Positions 56,001 through 64,000 of a stretch of 64,000 bases of DNA are shown in pieces. This DNA is from Campylobacteraceae bacterium (GTDB lineage Bacteria; Campylobacterota; Campylobacteria; Campylobacterales; Sulfurovaceae). The notes below the pieces were generated by a model. The model did not search any database, was not told where the DNA came from, and worked only from the letters and a program-made list of their open reading frames with translations. The first letter of the stretch is position 1, and every line of letters starts with the position of its first letter. The DNA is taken from the NCBI GenBank assembly GCA_027065045.1, contig JAMOOX010000152.1, positions 1 through 64,000 of the forward strand, in the 5' to 3' direction. The position numbers and the translations under genes were made by a program.

Positions 56001-56865
56001 TGATTTTATAGAGAAATTCTTTATCTCAAATACTCATGATACACTTCTATTTATTACAAACTTAGGGCAATTATATTGGCTAAAAGTTTATCGTATTCCA
56101 GAGGGAAGTAGAGTTGCTAAAGGTAAAGCTGTTGTAAATCTAATTCAACTCCAAGAGAATGAGAAAATTATGGCAATTATTCCAACAAATGATTTTGCTG
56201 ATGATAAATCATTAGTATTCTTTACTAAAAATGGTACAGTTAAAAGAACAGCTTTAAGTGAATTTGGAAATGTAAGAATAAAAGGTGTAAGAGCTATTGT
56301 ATTAGAAGATGGAGATGAGATTGTAAAAGCAGATATTGCTCTACCTACATCAAAATATCTAATGATATTTACATCAGCAGGGCAAGTTATTAGATTTGAT
56401 ATTGAAAAAACAAGAAACCAAGGACGAAGTACCAAAGGTGTAAGAGGTATTAAGTTTAAAAAAGATGATGATTTTGTAGTTGATGCTGATGTAATAGAGA
56501 GCGAAGAACAAGAGATATTAACTGTAAGTGAAAAAGGAATTGGAAAACGAACAGAGGTAGAGGCTTATAGACTTACAAATAGAGCAGGAAGTGGAGTAAT
56601 ATCTATGAAATTATCTAATAGAACTGGTCAAAAGGTAATTGGTAATGTAATAGTAGATGAAAACCAAGATTTAATGGCTTTAACAAGTGCTGGTAAGATG
56701 ATAAGAGTAGATATGCAAACTATTAGAAAAGCAGGTAGAAATACAAGTGGAGTAACGATTGTAAATGTAGATAAGAGTGAAACAGTTGTAAATATAGCCC
56801 AATGTCCTAAAAAAGAAGAACCAAAAGAGGAGATTGTAGAAGAGAGTAGTCTTTTTGATGAGTAG
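53071..56865 (+). CDS. gyrA: DNA gyrase subunit A precursor with intein
   Basis: A continuous 1264-codon frame. Exteins 1-75 and 511-1264 join to an 829-residue GyrA of normal length. Extein 1 ends with KKSARIVGD; extein 2 begins [20 protein letters not shown], with Cys where most GyrAs have Val. The catalytic Tyr is Tyr560 of the precursor ([11 protein letters not shown], about residue 125 after splicing). The C-terminal DNA-wrapping beta-pinwheel contains the GyrA-box region QKRGGKGK. Gyrase introduces negative supercoils and is essential, so the intein must splice. The ribosome site is AAAGGGAG. It is divergent from napA. Confidence 0.97.
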   Translation: MDILSNDEDNINDILIEDSIKGSYLDYSMSVIIGRALPDARDGLKPVHRRILYAMSDLNLSFRSPYKKSARIVGDCLVAGSLVSTTRGLIAIEDVEVGDKVYTQKGIKPVTELFYQPEQPLLKVTPEINIFENRVTLGHKFKTFNNDLKYEFKESRNLTKDDYLIMQPSLIDIKDNYSKDETYALGMFLSDGNIDRYRDMNYLNFANSQIEVLEYIRDIFAVNVKLHKSKTTNTLKISSKKSSKAFLEKFDITKYSHNIDINSTIMSFSNKSLLSFVSGFIDGDGFIRDNGKNEIVITSVSYQFLRKLGILLFDRFGVVSNIIKSSNKGDIYIIDNKEITSNYNCYNLTFTGSNAYFFKGKLKLINQKKRDRLEALKESNSPTLTSYLPYFAKKVFDIFSQRHLGAGWYKDENGKKFRLGIKYKNGNKIRYAKELSDNIRLYSDSIEELNILEKLKRLDIKLYEHLKYIVDNKIRFIKVKKVKKIKDEITYDFTVEDEHEFFVNGVISSNCIGKYHPHGDNSVYDALVRMAQDFSMRIPLVDGQGNFGSIDGDNAAAMRYTEARMSRVAEDILADIDKDTVDFVANYDDSLSEPDVLPSRVPNLLVNGSSGIAVGMATNIPPHRLDEIVDAHLFRLDNPNCEIEDILEIIKGPDFPTAGIIFGKKGINDAYTTGRGRIKVRAKTHIEQKGSREVIVIDELPYQVNKSRLIENIASLVRDKHIEGLSEIRDESDRDGIRVVIELKRDAMSDIVLNHLFKSTQMQVTFGIIMLAIVNKEPKVFNILELLDLFLRHRKTIIIRRTIFDLEKAKAKAHILEGLLKAVDNIDKVIKIIRQSKDSESAREALEVNFDLLTIQAKSILEMKLRKLTGLEIDNIKDELEVLKEDIEYLNSILKSEEILNGIIKDELIAVRDKYSTPRLTEIVDDYDDIDIEDLIPNEPMVVTITHNGYVKRISTKAYEKQKRGGKGKTAVTTHDDDFIEKFFISNTHDTLLFITNLGQLYWLKVYRIPEGSRVAKGKAVVNLIQLQENEKIMAIIPTNDFADDKSLVFFTKNGTVKRTALSEFGNVRIKGVRAIVLEDGDEIVKADIALPTSKYLMIFTSAGQVIRFDIEKTRNQGRSTKGVRGIKFKKDDDFVVDADVIESEEQEILTVSEKGIGKRTEVEAYRLTNRAGSGVISMKLSNRTGQKVIGNVIVDENQDLMALTSAGKMIRVDMQTIRKAGRNTSGVTIVNVDKSETVVNIAQCPKKEEPKEEIVEESSLFDE
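53296..54600 (+). mobile_element. GyrA intein ([12 protein letters not shown] site) with LAGLIDADG endonuclease
   Basis: This 435-residue intein begins [10 protein letters not shown] and ends [11 protein letters not shown], followed by extein Cys. Block B is [11 protein letters not shown] (T-x-x-H), the dodecapeptides are [13 protein letters not shown] (about residues 108-120) and [14 protein letters not shown] (199-212), and block F is [16 protein letters not shown]. The residue before the terminal Asn is Ser instead of the usual His. A stretch rich in Lys (about 400-412) precedes block F. The insertion point differs from the active-site Tyr position I recall for mycobacterial GyrA inteins. 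Confidence 0.95.
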
Positions 56866-56871
56866 TTATTA

Positions 56872-56886
56872 GGGGCTTAATGCCCT
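56872..56886 (+). terminator. Weak hairpin after gyrA
   Basis: GGGC and GCCC (56873-56876 with 56882-56885) plus a flanking G-T pair form a small stem around TTAAT, 7 bases after the gyrA stop. No T-run follows. It may be the end of the gyrA transcript, but the stem is short. Confidence 0.35.
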
Positions 56887-57021
56887 GATAGTTTAAAGGA
56901 GTTAAATGATTTTATGGAATTTTTAATATTTAAAAACTCTTTGAGATATAAAGATAAATCAAGAAAAGAGATGAAATTAGTCTTAGAGGGTAAATTAGAG
57001 GCAAGACCTATAAAAGAATAA

Positions 57022-57156
57022 AAATAGATTTAACTACTTTATTAAATGACCTTATTGTTAATCCAAAAATTGGTATTTTTCTAGGAGATAATATATATAA
57101 GATTAGAATGGCTAACTCCTCTATACCAACTGGTAAAAGTGGAGGTTTTAGCAATC
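57022..57156 (+). pseudogene. RelE/ParE-superfamily toxin relic
   Basis: A frame without start reads LTTLLNDLIVNPKIGIF, then GDNIYKIRMANSSIPTGKSG, closely resembling the core of RelE-type toxins (ENPxxGxxLGxxxYKIRxA...GKSGG). The conserved C-terminal ARVI part is missing; after GGF the frame runs into the neighbouring relic. A 36-codon frame upstream (56915-57022, starting MEFLIFKNSLRYKD) may be what is left of the toxin N-terminus in another frame. It is not functional. Confidence 0.6.
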
Positions 57157-57159
57157 AAT

Positions 57160-57394
57160 GGCAGAAGAGCCATCTTGGGCAGTATCAAAGAATAGTAGAG
57201 AGGCACTATCTTCTTTCCCATTTATTGGTATTGGTTGTTTTTCAATAATATTAGATGGTTTTTATCTTATTTATATCCAACTCAATACCAGAATTTGGAG
57301 CAAATCCAGATGGTACTCCAATAACCAAGGCATAATTTTGAGCAAATAGTATATTATTTAGTAGTAAAATAGTGGTGATAATTGATTTTTTCAT
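57160..57394 (-). pseudogene. Caspase-like (peptidase C14) secreted protein relic
   Basis: From ATG 57394, with GGAG before it, the minus strand encodes a signal peptide (KKSIITTILLLNNILFA) and then QNYALVIGV and GIELDINKIKTI before a stop at 57251. NYALVIGV is the typical first strand of caspase-fold peptidases. Beyond the stop, another open stretch (QPIPINGKEDSASLLFFD) continues to about 57160. The gene is broken and lacks the catalytic His and Cys. Confidence 0.5.
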
Positions 57395-57430
57395 ATCTCT
57401 ACTCCTTGTATGTAAAAAGTTTAAGCGATG

Positions 57431-57590
57431 CTATTTGAAAACTAGATTAAAAATATCTTCTCCTTTTAACTCAAATATATTATATCTGCCTAAATTAGTA
57501 TCTGTTTGTAGAGTCTTATTAGACTCTTTGATACTTTTATATCTCTATTATAATCATCTTCTCCACTAAGACACCTCTCTATCTATTGGG
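57431..57590 (-). pseudogene. Frameshifted gene fragment
   Basis: On the minus strand two overlapping frames look coding. CLSGEDDYNRDIKVSKSLI is open in one, and TLQTDTNLGRYNIFELKG with the end DIFNLVFK* is open in the next. They are what one frameshift in a single gene would give. No family is recognised. It lies upstream of and in the same direction as the caspase-like relic, so the two may have formed one operon. Confidence 0.4.
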
Positions 57591-57609
57591 TTAAATATTC
57601 ACGATTTGT

Positions 57610-57628
57610 TTGACTTTTGGGGTATAAT
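57610..57628 (+). promoter_or_regulatory. Probable promoter of the GH5-like gene
   Basis: TTGACTTTTGGGGTATAAT ends in a perfect TATAAT -10 box preceded by the T-rich plus G stretch seen in Campylobacterota promoters. Transcription would begin near 57635, giving a leader of about 80 bases to the ATG at 57715. The same 19-base string with one substitution occurs at 15948-15966. Confidence 0.6.
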
Positions 57629-57714
57629 AATAATTTTTTAAATATTATATTCATTATAAGTAAAATTATAGTATTATTTAAAAATCATCAATAATACTGT
57701 GGGAGGTAATTAAA

Positions 57715-58785
57715 ATGATAAATTTAAATTTAAAGGGAGCGATTAAGAGTATAGTAGCTGTTATGTTACTATCTACTCTTATTCAAGCAGAAGAGATGCC
57801 AAAAGGTTGGCCATGGAAAGCGATAGATACGGGTTCTACAACGATATATAAAGACCCTAAAGTACTAGATTTTATTGTACAGCAGGGTATAAAATATGTA
57901 AGAGTTCATATCTTTATCAAAAATACTATGAGACAAAAAAAAGTTTCAGCACAAGAGGCATTGGAGTTAAATCTCAAATGGACAAAAGATATATATGATA
58001 GATTAGCAAAAGATGGTGTCCAAACATTTTTGACAATTTCTGATTATCCAGTAGATTTGGTAACTTGTACTAGAAAAGGACGAGCAGACTATTGGGAAGA
58101 TAGTAGATGTACAAATCAAATTAAATCTTTTTCAAAGCAGACAATAGATTATTTTAAAAATACAGATTTATTAGGTTATCAATTTTTTGGTGAACCAGTT
58201 GTAAGAAGAGGTAATAAATGGACAACTCCTGTTGAGTGGACAGAAATATTTAAAGAGTTAATATCATATAGAGATAGTGTAGATGCTTCTAAGTACCTTA
58301 TATATTCTCATGGACCTTGGAATTTTCCAGTTAAATATAATGATATGAAACCATTTGATGCTAATAATATTATATATAGTGCTCATATGTATTTACCACA
58401 CTCATATACACACCAAAGAATAAGTAGAAGTAATAGAACTACTTATAATTATCCAGGTAAAGTTAATGGTAGAGTATGGGATAAAACAGATTTAGTTCAA
58501 ACGCTTCAACCATTTAAAAACTTTGAAAATAAATATGGTAAACCTATGATGATAGCAGAGTTTGGAAATGCAATTTGGTCATTAGATAGTGAGGTTTATA
58601 TCAAAGATTTATTAGATATATTTACATCTAATAAATGGGCTTGGTCTTATTATAATATAAGTGGAGAGTATTATAAAGGCTGGGATGCTAGATTTAGTGC
58701 TACAATTAATCCTAATGGTTCAAAAAAATATACATATATAGGAGAGACATCAGAACGATTTAAACTTCTAAAAAAATACTATTAA
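57715..58785 (+). CDS. Secreted glycoside hydrolase family 5-like (cellulase-type) protein
   Basis: A 356-residue protein with a signal peptide (residues 1-25, ending IQA) and a single TIM-barrel domain. GH5-type residues can be placed: Arg63 (YVRVHIF), proton donor Glu160 (GYQFFGEP), His224 and Tyr226 (SAHMYLP) and nucleophile Glu282 (MIAEFGN). The Asn that normally precedes the proton donor (NEP) is Gly159 here. The substrate is probably a beta-glucan, but this cannot be told from sequence. The gene is monocistronic with its own promoter and a hairpin behind it, beside a decayed accessory region, which suggests acquisition. Confidence 0.78.
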   Translation: MINLNLKGAIKSIVAVMLLSTLIQAEEMPKGWPWKAIDTGSTTIYKDPKVLDFIVQQGIKYVRVHIFIKNTMRQKKVSAQEALELNLKWTKDIYDRLAKDGVQTFLTISDYPVDLVTCTRKGRADYWEDSRCTNQIKSFSKQTIDYFKNTDLLGYQFFGEPVVRRGNKWTTPVEWTEIFKELISYRDSVDASKYLIYSHGPWNFPVKYNDMKPFDANNIIYSAHMYLPHSYTHQRISRSNRTTYNYPGKVNGRVWDKTDLVQTLQPFKNFENKYGKPMMIAEFGNAIWSLDSEVYIKDLLDIFTSNKWAWSYYNISGEYYKGWDARFSATINPNGSKKYTYIGETSERFKLLKKYY

Positions 58786-58789
58786 GATA

Positions 58790-58813
58790 TTCCCACGATT
58801 ATTTTCGTGGGAA
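58790..58813 (+). terminator. Terminator after the GH5-like gene
   Basis: TTCCCACGA and TCGTGGGAA form a perfect 9-bp stem around a 6-base loop, 4 bases after the stop codon. An AT-rich tract with a short T-run follows at 58821-58826. Confidence 0.7.
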
Positions 58814-58906
58814 ACTTCTAATTTTTCTATACCACTTCAAATAAAAACTTTACAATATATAATTTTTGTTATAATGCCATAATTGATTAGTAAGATAGGA
58901 TAAATA

Positions 58907-60781
58907 ATGGATATAGATGTATTGGTAATTGGTGGTGGACATGCAGGAATAGAGGCATCTCTTTCATCAGCTAGAATGGGTGCTAAGACACTTTTGGTTA
59001 CAATATTAGCAGAACAGATAGGGGCTTCAAGTTGTAACCCCGCTATTGGAGGACTTGCTAAAGGACATTTAGTAAAAGAGCTTGATGCTATTGGTGGAGA
59101 GATGGGGCTTTGTACAGATACTACAGGGCTTCAATATCGTATTCTCAATAGTTCCAAAGGTCCAGCCGTTCGTGGTAGTAGAGCTCAAATTGATATGGAT
59201 AGATATAGAATTTATATGAGGGATACTATTTTAAATACTCCTAATCTTGATGTCAAACAAGAGATGGTAACAAGTCTTATTATAGAAGATAATATTGTAA
59301 AAGGTGTAGTTACTCAACTTGGAAATGAGTATAGAGCTAAAAAAGTGATTATAACAGCAGGTACATTTTTAAATGGTGTTATGCATATTGGTAAAAAACA
59401 ACTTAGTGGAGGAAGAGCAGGAGAGTTTGCCTCTATTGAACTTTCAAAATATCTTAGAGATTTAGGGCTAGAAATTGGACGGCTTAAAACTGGTACTTGT
59501 GCTAGAATAGATACTAAGAGCATTGATTTTGATGTAATGGAGGTTCAAGGAGGAGATGAAAACCCAATCCCTTTTAGCTTTAGAACCAATAGAAGTGAAT
59601 TTAATCCAACTCAACTACCTTGTTATATCACATATACAAATGAGACAACACATACTATTATAGAAGATAACTTTGCTAATGCCCCTCTATTTAGTGGTCA
59701 AATTGATGGAGTAGGACCTAGATATTGTCCATCTATTGAAGATAAAATATATAGATTTAGAGAACGACCACGACATCAAATTTTTGTAGAACCACAGACT
59801 ATTGGAAATGTGGAGTGTTATATCAATGGTATGAGTACATCTCTACCAACTAATGTACAAAGAGATATGATACACTCCGTCAAAGGAATGGAAAATGCCA
59901 AAATTGTAAGATATGGATATGCTATTGAGTATGATTATATTCAACCAACAGAACTTTATCATACACTAGAGTGTAAAAAAATCAAAAATCTATATTTTGC
60001 AGGACAAATTAATGGAACAACAGGATATGAAGAGGCAGGAGTCCAAGGACTTATGGCAGGAATAAATGCCACTCTTAGTATTAGAGGTGAAGAGCCATTT
60101 ATATTAGGTAGAGAAGAGGCATATATTGGAGTACTGATTGATGACCTTGTAACCAAAGGTACAAAAGAGCCATATCGTATGTTTACAAGTAGAGCAGAGT
60201 ATAGACTACTTTTAAGAGAAGATAATGCAGATATAAGATTATCAAAATATGGAGAGAAATTTGGACTTTTAGATAGCAGTTATTTAGAAAAGTTTAAAAT
60301 TAAAAGAGATAATATTAATGAAGCAATAGAGTACCTAAAATCAAATTATGCCACCCCTACAAAAGAGTTTATAGCAAAACTCAAATCTATTGATGAGGTA
60401 AAAATCAATGATAAAACAGCTCTTATTGATGTAATAGGAAGAGGTGAGTATGATAGAGAAAAACTTATAAAAATAGTCCCAGAGTTTGATAAGTATAATA
60501 ATGATGTAATAGAACAGATTTTAATAGATGCCAAATATAGCAGATATATAGAAAAACAGTTGGTTCAAGTAGATAAAATGAAAGATATGCTTAAAATTAA
60601 AATCCCACAAGATTTTGACTTTAAAAAAGTATCAGGGCTTAGCAATGAAATAGTAGAGAAGCTTGAAACTTCTACACCTCCAACACTATTTGGAGCATCA
60701 CAAATTTCAGGTGTTACTCCTGCTTCATTGGAGATATTACATGTCTATATTAAGATGGCTCAAAAAGAGCAAAATAGTTAA
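58907..60781 (+). CDS. mnmG: tRNA uridine 5-carboxymethylaminomethyl modification enzyme MnmG
   Basis: A 624-residue FAD protein (GidA) that, with MnmE, modifies the wobble uridine of several tRNAs. The FAD-binding [21 protein letters not shown] starts at residue 5 (shown motif core GGGHAGIEA), followed by [15 protein letters not shown], the family signature [10 protein letters not shown] and [14 protein letters not shown]. Length is normal. It is followed after 11 bases by the DUF262 gene, so the latter may be read through from it. Confidence 0.97.
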   Translation: MDIDVLVIGGGHAGIEASLSSARMGAKTLLVTILAEQIGASSCNPAIGGLAKGHLVKELDAIGGEMGLCTDTTGLQYRILNSSKGPAVRGSRAQIDMDRYRIYMRDTILNTPNLDVKQEMVTSLIIEDNIVKGVVTQLGNEYRAKKVIITAGTFLNGVMHIGKKQLSGGRAGEFASIELSKYLRDLGLEIGRLKTGTCARIDTKSIDFDVMEVQGGDENPIPFSFRTNRSEFNPTQLPCYITYTNETTHTIIEDNFANAPLFSGQIDGVGPRYCPSIEDKIYRFRERPRHQIFVEPQTIGNVECYINGMSTSLPTNVQRDMIHSVKGMENAKIVRYGYAIEYDYIQPTELYHTLECKKIKNLYFAGQINGTTGYEEAGVQGLMAGINATLSIRGEEPFILGREEAYIGVLIDDLVTKGTKEPYRMFTSRAEYRLLLREDNADIRLSKYGEKFGLLDSSYLEKFKIKRDNINEAIEYLKSNYATPTKEFIAKLKSIDEVKINDKTALIDVIGRGEYDREKLIKIVPEFDKYNNDVIEQILIDAKYSRYIEKQLVQVDKMKDMLKIKIPQDFDFKKVSGLSNEIVEKLETSTPPTLFGASQISGVTPASLEILHVYIKMAQKEQNS

Positions 60782-60792
60782 AAGGGAAAAAG

Positions 60793-62418
60793 ATGGGATT
60801 ATCATTATCAGCAGAAAATAAAACATTAATTAAAATATTTAAAATAGAAGAGCAATATATTATCCCACCATATCAAAGGGCATACTCTTGGGAGTATGAT
60901 GAGTGTTTTACTCTTTATAGTGATATTATGGAGGCTTTTCAAAATAAAGATAATCAAGAAGATTATTTTATAGGTAATATTGTAATTGCCAAAAGTTCAT
61001 CTGATAAAGATAAGTTAGAAGTAATAGATGGACAACAAAGACTTACAACCTTGTTACTTTTTATTAAAGTATTATCAATATATAATCCTGAACATAAAGC
61101 CCTTAAAGATTGTTTAGAGATAGAAGATTGGGAGAGTGATGAAACTTTTCCACGAATAGAGTCTGAAATTTTTGAATCAGAGGATAAAAAAAATTTAAAA
61201 GAGGTTTTATCTTTTGATAAAGAAAAATTTGAAAAACTTTTATTAAAGTATGTAAATAAAAAGGGATTAATCAACGAAAAAAAATGTGCCAATAGATTTG
61301 AAGCTAATATTATGTTTTTTTATAATTGGATTAAATTTTATACTCAAAGAAATGAGCTTAGAGATTTTATTAAATATCTTTTGACACAAGTTTATCTACT
61401 TCCAATAGAGTTAGAAGGGCGAACACCACAAGAAGCGAGAGAAAAGGCTTTGAAAATATTTGAAACTATTAATAATAGAGGAAGAGATTTATCCGATTCT
61501 GATATTTTCAAGGCAAGACTCTATGAAAAAGCAGGTAAATTAAAAGAGGAAAAAAAGTTTATCTCTATTTGGAGAGAGTTTAAAAATCGTTGCGAGTTAC
61601 AAAATATTAAAATAGATGAGGTTTTTAGATTCTATTCTCATATTATTAGAGGTAAAAATAATATAACAGGAACAGAGATAAATCTAAGACATTTTTTTAT
61701 AAGATATGAAAAATCTCCATTTAATGAAAAAAATTATAAAGAGATTTTAGAAGATTTATTTAGAATTATTGAAGTAGTTGAATTTATCAATCAAAATAGT
61801 AATCAAAATACAGTTTTGGCAAAATGGTTACAATTAATTAATAGATATACTAATAAATATCCTATGTTTCTGTTGGTTGTTTATATATTTAAAAATGGAT
61901 TTGAAGATAAAAATATTATAGAGTTTAGCAAAAAATTAGTAAGATATATATACTATAAAGGTGCTACTACTACTATTAAATTTGAAATTTATACAATGAT
62001 TAATGATATTATAAGAGATAAAGAGTTAGATAAATATATTCAAAAAGATATTAAAATAGATGATATTAATACGACAGGAGGACTTAAAAATGGTTATGCT
62101 CTTTTAAGTTTCTATGTTACACAAGATAAGTCAATAGCTAAATATGATATTGATAAATTAATAACACATAAAGATAGTCTAAATTGGAGAGAAGATGAGA
62201 TAAAAGAGAGTAAAAATAGTTTAGCCAATTTTGTAATTTTAGATATTCCAAAAAGAAGTATTACTATTAATAAAAAAGCTATTTATTATCAAGAGTCAAA
62301 TATTGAAAATATATATGAAGTTATAGAACTATTAGAATCATTCTCATATCAGAATTTTTTAGAGAGAGATAAAAAACTTAAAGATAACCTAGTAAAGTTT
62401 TTTATGGGTGAGTTATGA
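60793..62418 (+). CDS. DUF262 (GmrS/ParB-like) protein of a two-gene putative defence operon
   Basis: A 541-residue protein. The N-terminal DUF262 fold of the ParB/Srx superfamily is clear: IPPYQRAYSWE (Pro25 to Glu34), YFIGNIVIAK, and the nucleotide-binding VIDGQQRLTTLL (Asp79 to Arg83). FETINNRGRDLSDSDIFKAR (residues 223-242) is another diagnostic block. DUF262 proteins related to GmrSD and BrxU use NTP to cut modified DNA, usually with a C-terminal HNH (DUF1524) domain. I see no HNH His-Asn pattern in the C-terminal half. Its stop overlaps the start of an ABC-type ATPase gene by 4 bases, so the pair is coupled. A defence role is inference. Confidence 0.82.
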   Translation: MGLSLSAENKTLIKIFKIEEQYIIPPYQRAYSWEYDECFTLYSDIMEAFQNKDNQEDYFIGNIVIAKSSSDKDKLEVIDGQQRLTTLLLFIKVLSIYNPEHKALKDCLEIEDWESDETFPRIESEIFESEDKKNLKEVLSFDKEKFEKLLLKYVNKKGLINEKKCANRFEANIMFFYNWIKFYTQRNELRDFIKYLLTQVYLLPIELEGRTPQEAREKALKIFETINNRGRDLSDSDIFKARLYEKAGKLKEEKKFISIWREFKNRCELQNIKIDEVFRFYSHIIRGKNNITGTEINLRHFFIRYEKSPFNEKNYKEILEDLFRIIEVVEFINQNSNQNTVLAKWLQLINRYTNKYPMFLLVVYIFKNGFEDKNIIEFSKKLVRYIYYKGATTTIKFEIYTMINDIIRDKELDKYIQKDIKIDDINTTGGLKNGYALLSFYVTQDKSIAKYDIDKLITHKDSLNWREDEIKESKNSLANFVILDIPKRSITINKKAIYYQESNIENIYEVIELLESFSYQNFLERDKKLKDNLVKFFMGEL

Positions 62419-63806
62419 TAAATAGACTCTCTCTTAGAAGTTTTAAAGCTCATAAAGAGTTAGAAATTCCTTTTAATAAAAGAAGTTTTTTACTGTATGG
62501 AGATAATGGAGTAGGTAAAAGTTCCATCTATGATGCTTTAAAATTAGAGTTTTTTAGAGATAAAATTGAAAATAGTATAGAAGCAAAAGATATTGCTACT
62601 GAAGTTTCTCAAGCAGATAAAGATGATTTTTTTAGAAACTATAATAATACTATTTTAAATAATGATTTTAGTATAAAATTAGAAAAAGATAGTAATAAAG
62701 AGTATCAAGTTTTTATGTTAAATTTAGAAGATACAGAATTTGATAGATATTTAAACTTTAATACTTTGATAGATAGTATTTATTTTAATTTACCTTCAAC
62801 TTTTAATTATAATGAAATTGAATATAATATAAATAAACTTTTAATAAAATTTAAAGAAGATATAAGGGCTACAATTGATAGAGAAGACTTTTCTATTAGA
62901 GTTACAGATAGTAATAGAAGTATATATGAAGAGAAAAATATTAAACAGTTTTTTAATGAAGCCAAATTAAATTTAGTAGTTTTTGCTATACTTTTTTCTA
63001 TGATTGAACTCTATCAAGATGAAAATAAAGATAGAATACTAATACTTGATGATTTTATTACAAGTCTTGATATGTCAAATAGAACTTTTTTAATGAAGTA
63101 TATTTTAGAGACTTTTGGTGATAAATTTCAAATTATTATTTTAACTCATAATGTATATTTTTATAATTTAATCATGTATCTGATAAATGATATTTATAAA
63201 ATAAAAGATAATTGGCAATATACTAATTTATATGAGATAGGTAATGAGCATAAATTATATATAAATGATGACTTAATTGAATTATCTAAACTTAGAAAAG
63301 AAATTTATGGACAAAATCCACAATATACAAGAATAGGAAATGATTTAAGAAAAAAATTTGAAAGATTACTTTATGAGTTTTCTAAGATTTTAATGATTGG
63401 TGGAGTTGAAGAGAGTAATAAAATTTTAGAGATTTTAGATAAAAAAGAAAATCTTTATTTATTGAGACATGAATATAAAGATGCTAAAAATAAGAAGCAA
63501 TTCATGTTTAAAAATAGTAATCATTTAGTTCTTGAAATTGAAGAACTTATAAATGAAAATAAAAGTATTGAAGATATAAGAAATTTAATATCCAAATATA
63601 GTGAAGTTGATAATTTACTTCCTGATATTATTAAGATAATTAGAGAGTTGAAATTATATCAAAAAGTTTCAATGCACTCTCTATCACATGGACAAATAGG
63701 ACAAAACCCTATTAGTCAAAAAGAGATTGAAAAATCTTTGGAATTATTAGAGTATTTTCAAGACAAGATTAAAGGTTTAGTTAATAAAAAAGTAGATGGA
63801 CTATAA
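62415..63806 (+). CDS. SMC/RecF-like AAA ATPase coupled to the DUF262 gene
   Basis: A 463-residue ATPase of the RecF/SMC type. Walker A is GDNGVGKSS (29-37). After only about 140 residues come a degenerate signature region (FFNEAKLNLVVFA, 179-191), Walker B LDDFITSLD (211-219, with Asp at the usual catalytic Glu position) and the His switch LTHN (243-246). There is no long coiled coil, so it is not a true SMC. The C-terminal 200 residues, helical with HEYKDAKNKK and MHSLSHGQIG, may hold an effector domain I cannot name. Such ATPases are the sensor or motor in many phage-defence pairs. The partner here is DUF262. Confidence 0.75.
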   Translation: MINRLSLRSFKAHKELEIPFNKRSFLLYGDNGVGKSSIYDALKLEFFRDKIENSIEAKDIATEVSQADKDDFFRNYNNTILNNDFSIKLEKDSNKEYQVFMLNLEDTEFDRYLNFNTLIDSIYFNLPSTFNYNEIEYNINKLLIKFKEDIRATIDREDFSIRVTDSNRSIYEEKNIKQFFNEAKLNLVVFAILFSMIELYQDENKDRILILDDFITSLDMSNRTFLMKYILETFGDKFQIIILTHNVYFYNLIMYLINDIYKIKDNWQYTNLYEIGNEHKLYINDDLIELSKLRKEIYGQNPQYTRIGNDLRKKFERLLYEFSKILMIGGVEESNKILEILDKKENLYLLRHEYKDAKNKKQFMFKNSNHLVLEIEELINENKSIEDIRNLISKYSEVDNLLPDIIKIIRELKLYQKVSMHSLSHGQIGQNPISQKEIEKSLELLEYFQDKIKGLVNKKVDGL

Positions 63807-63826
63807 AATCAAAACAAAGGAAAAAA

Positions 63827-64000
63827 ATGAGAAAATATAATATAGCCGTAGTAGGTGCGACAGGTGCTGTTGGAGAAGAGATTTTTGAGGTATTAAAAGA
63901 GCAAAAATTCCCAGTAGCTGATATTTTGCCATTAGCAAGTGCTAATAGTGCAGGTGATAGAATAGAGTATGAGGGTAGATATTTTGAGATAGAAGAGCTA
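63827..64000 (+). CDS. asd: Aspartate-semialdehyde dehydrogenase, N-terminal part
   Basis: The first 58 codons are in the window; the gene runs off the end. YNIAVVGATGAVGEEIFEVL is the NADP-binding start, followed by LPLASANSAGD. The enzyme makes aspartate semialdehyde for lysine, diaminopimelate, methionine and threonine synthesis. ATG 63827 follows AAAGGA. It begins 20 bases after the ATPase gene, so the DUF262-ATPase pair is wedged between two housekeeping genes. Confidence 0.93.
   Translation, partial: MRKYNIAVVGATGAVGEEIFEVLKEQKFPVADILPLASANSAGDRIEYEGRYFEIEEL

Noticed and set aside
62415-63806. The ATPase as RecF or a true SMC protein
   Set aside because: It lacks the long coiled coil of SMC proteins, its signature motif is degenerate, and its coupling to a DUF262 gene does not fit recF context.

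Overview
The window is AT-rich, densely coded chromosomal DNA of a Campylobacterota bacterium (formerly Epsilonproteobacteria), probably a free-living sulfur- or hydrogen-oxidising relative of Sulfurimonas, Sulfurovum or Thiovulum. The pointers are a periplasmic nitrate reductase cluster in the order napA-G-H-B-F-(small gene)-L-D without napC, a RecB-like AddA helicase, a ComEC lacking its nuclease domain, and family lengths typical of that phylum. The genus assignment is inference.

Layout. 1-800: the 3' end of a tRNA-Gln, an initiator tRNA, and two abutting transposase relics (IS3-like and IS66-like). 830-1600: two small secreted proteins. 1600-6720 (minus strand): lytic transglycosylase, a 54-aa gene, a CinA-type MoCF protein, rpoD and purT. 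6800-11100 (plus): ftsW, murG, ndk, yceD, rpmF and plsX. 11250-13950: sucC and sucD with a PD-(D/E)XK-like gene wedged between them. 14000-15830: a DUF1566 protein and metY. 16060-25810 (minus): comEC, a dnaB interrupted by two inteins, ispG, an AAA/PD-(D/E)XK gene and priA. 25820-31480: a pseudopilin locus in which two near-identical pseudopilin genes flank four surface or lipoprotein genes. 31560-38230: two small genes, uvrB, a cysteine-type formate dehydrogenase, proC and tsaD. 38300-45430: a decayed and an intact sensor kinase, addA, and an MBOAT/SGNH O-acetylation pair. 45520-52890 (minus): the nap cluster, with a perfect FNR/CRP-type palindrome upstream of napA. 53070-56870: gyrA with an intein. 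56870-57600: decayed genes. 57700-64000: a GH5-like secreted glycosidase, mnmG, a two-gene DUF262 + AAA ATPase operon, and the start of asd.

Most remarkable: three LAGLIDADG-bearing inteins lie in two essential replication proteins within about 36 kb. One splits the DnaB Walker A motif. The GyrA intein sits just before the conserved KYHPHGD segment and ends in Ser-Asn instead of His-Asn. The best candidate for an undescribed system is the translationally coupled DUF262-ATPase pair between mnmG and asd, which looks like a defence module. Small nuclease-fold genes (between sucC and sucD, and next to priA) and relics of toxin-antitoxin genes, transposases and a kinase show that short intergenic gaps here repeatedly gain and lose cargo.
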